Origin: Acidiferrobacterales bacterium
Lineage (GTDB): Bacteria > Pseudomonadota > Gammaproteobacteria > Acidiferrobacterales > Sulfurifustaceae
Direction of reading: 5' to 3'
Length of the DNA stretch: 6,485 nucleotides
Assembly: GCA_015492195.1 (NCBI GenBank)
Contig: WGFP01000197.1
Location: 1 to 6,485 of the forward strand
Of the stretch, positions 6,348 to 6,485 are shown piece after piece. How positions within the stretch are numbered: the stretch's first letter is position 1; each line of letters opens with the position of its first letter. A model generated the notes under the pieces. The model was not told the DNA's origin and did no database searches. It worked only from the letters and a program-made list of their open reading frames with translations. The position numbers and the translations under genes were made by a program.

Positions 6348-6431
6348 AGGTGAGGGGTGAAGCGTGAGGGGTAAGAGGCGGGGAGGACGAACCCTTTTTA
6401 CCCCTTACCCCTCACACTTTTCTCCTCACCT
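6348..6431. repeat. Nested inverted repeat between ahcY and metF
   Basis: The spacer between ahcY and metF is almost entirely an imperfect palindrome. The outer arms are AGGTGAGG (6348-6355) and CCTCACCT (6424-6431). The inner arms are GTGAGGGGTAAG (6364-6375) and CTTACCCCTCAC (6404-6415), a perfect 12-bp match that extends outward by AAG/CTT past one mismatch. The word GTGAGGGGT is also repeated directly at 6350-6358 and 6364-6372. The transcript of either strand could form a long stem-loop. There is no T-run after the stem on the minus strand, so it does not look like a standard terminator. One arm touches the ahcY stop codon. It is probably an intergenic repeat copy of the REP or small-MITE kind, but copy number cannot be seen from one window. 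Confidence 0.8.
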
Positions 6432-6485
6432 CAATAACGGTAATAATCCGGCTTGTAGGGCCCGTCCACCGGCACCCCGATGTAC
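6431..6485 (-). CDS. ahcY: S-adenosylhomocysteine hydrolase, C-terminal end (cut by right edge)
   Basis: Only the last 17 codons and the stop are present. They read YIGVPVDGPYKPDYYRY, the highly conserved C-terminus of S-adenosylhomocysteine hydrolase, which ends in KPDHYRY or KPDYYRY and supplies a lysine and a tyrosine to the NAD site of the neighbouring subunit. The enzyme splits S-adenosylhomocysteine into adenosine and homocysteine. Its position before metF, also on the minus strand, is a common arrangement of methyl-cycle genes. The TGA stop abuts the palindromic repeat. Any upstream riboswitch would lie beyond the right edge. Confidence 0.93.
   Translation of the reverse strand, partial: YIGVPVDGPYKPDYYRY

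Noticed and set aside
6348..6431. CRISPR repeat or tRNA-like structure
   Set aside because: There is only one palindromic unit with no regularly spaced repeats or spacers, and no tRNA conserved bases; it is better described as an intergenic repeat.

Overview
This window is a stretch of ordinary, densely packed, GC-rich bacterial chromosome. All nine recognisable genes, two of them cut by the window edges, lie on the minus strand, so transcription runs from the right end towards the left. The gene set (ApaG, ApaH, a proteobacterial-type MetF beside S-adenosylhomocysteine hydrolase, and proline iminopeptidase) and the close protein similarity suggest a gammaproteobacterium, perhaps an environmental or chemolithotrophic one. 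That assignment is an inference from gene content, not from a marker gene.

In the order of transcription, the right edge holds the last 17 codons of ahcY. An 89-bp spacer follows that is almost filled by a nested inverted repeat of GTGAGGGGTAAG type, and then metF. Together these two genes serve the activated methyl cycle. A 77-bp gap with a possible promoter leads to a metallo-beta-lactamase-fold lipoprotein, then proline iminopeptidase (pip), ApaH, a DUF2784 membrane protein and ApaG. Within this block the gaps and overlaps are: 24 bp between the lipoprotein gene and pip, a TGATG stop/start overlap for pip-apaH, an 11-bp overlap for apaH-DUF2784, and 70 bp for DUF2784-apaG. This looks like one operon with translational coupling in its middle.

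The left third holds a class I FAD/NAD(P) disulfide oxidoreductase of the lipoamide dehydrogenase/mercuric reductase superfamily. It is followed, behind a strong ribosome binding site, by the first 59 codons of a methyltransferase-like protein with a Cys-Cys-Pro motif, which resembles proteins related to arsenite methyltransferase. The window begins inside a perfect 16-bp inverted repeat in that gene.

I found no mobile element, CRISPR array, tRNA, rRNA or clear new defence or biosynthetic system. The points most worth checking are the palindromic repeat between ahcY and metF, the hairpin at the left edge, the altered C-terminal active-site motif of the oxidoreductase and what lies beyond it to the left, and the DUF2784 gene placed between apaH and apaG.
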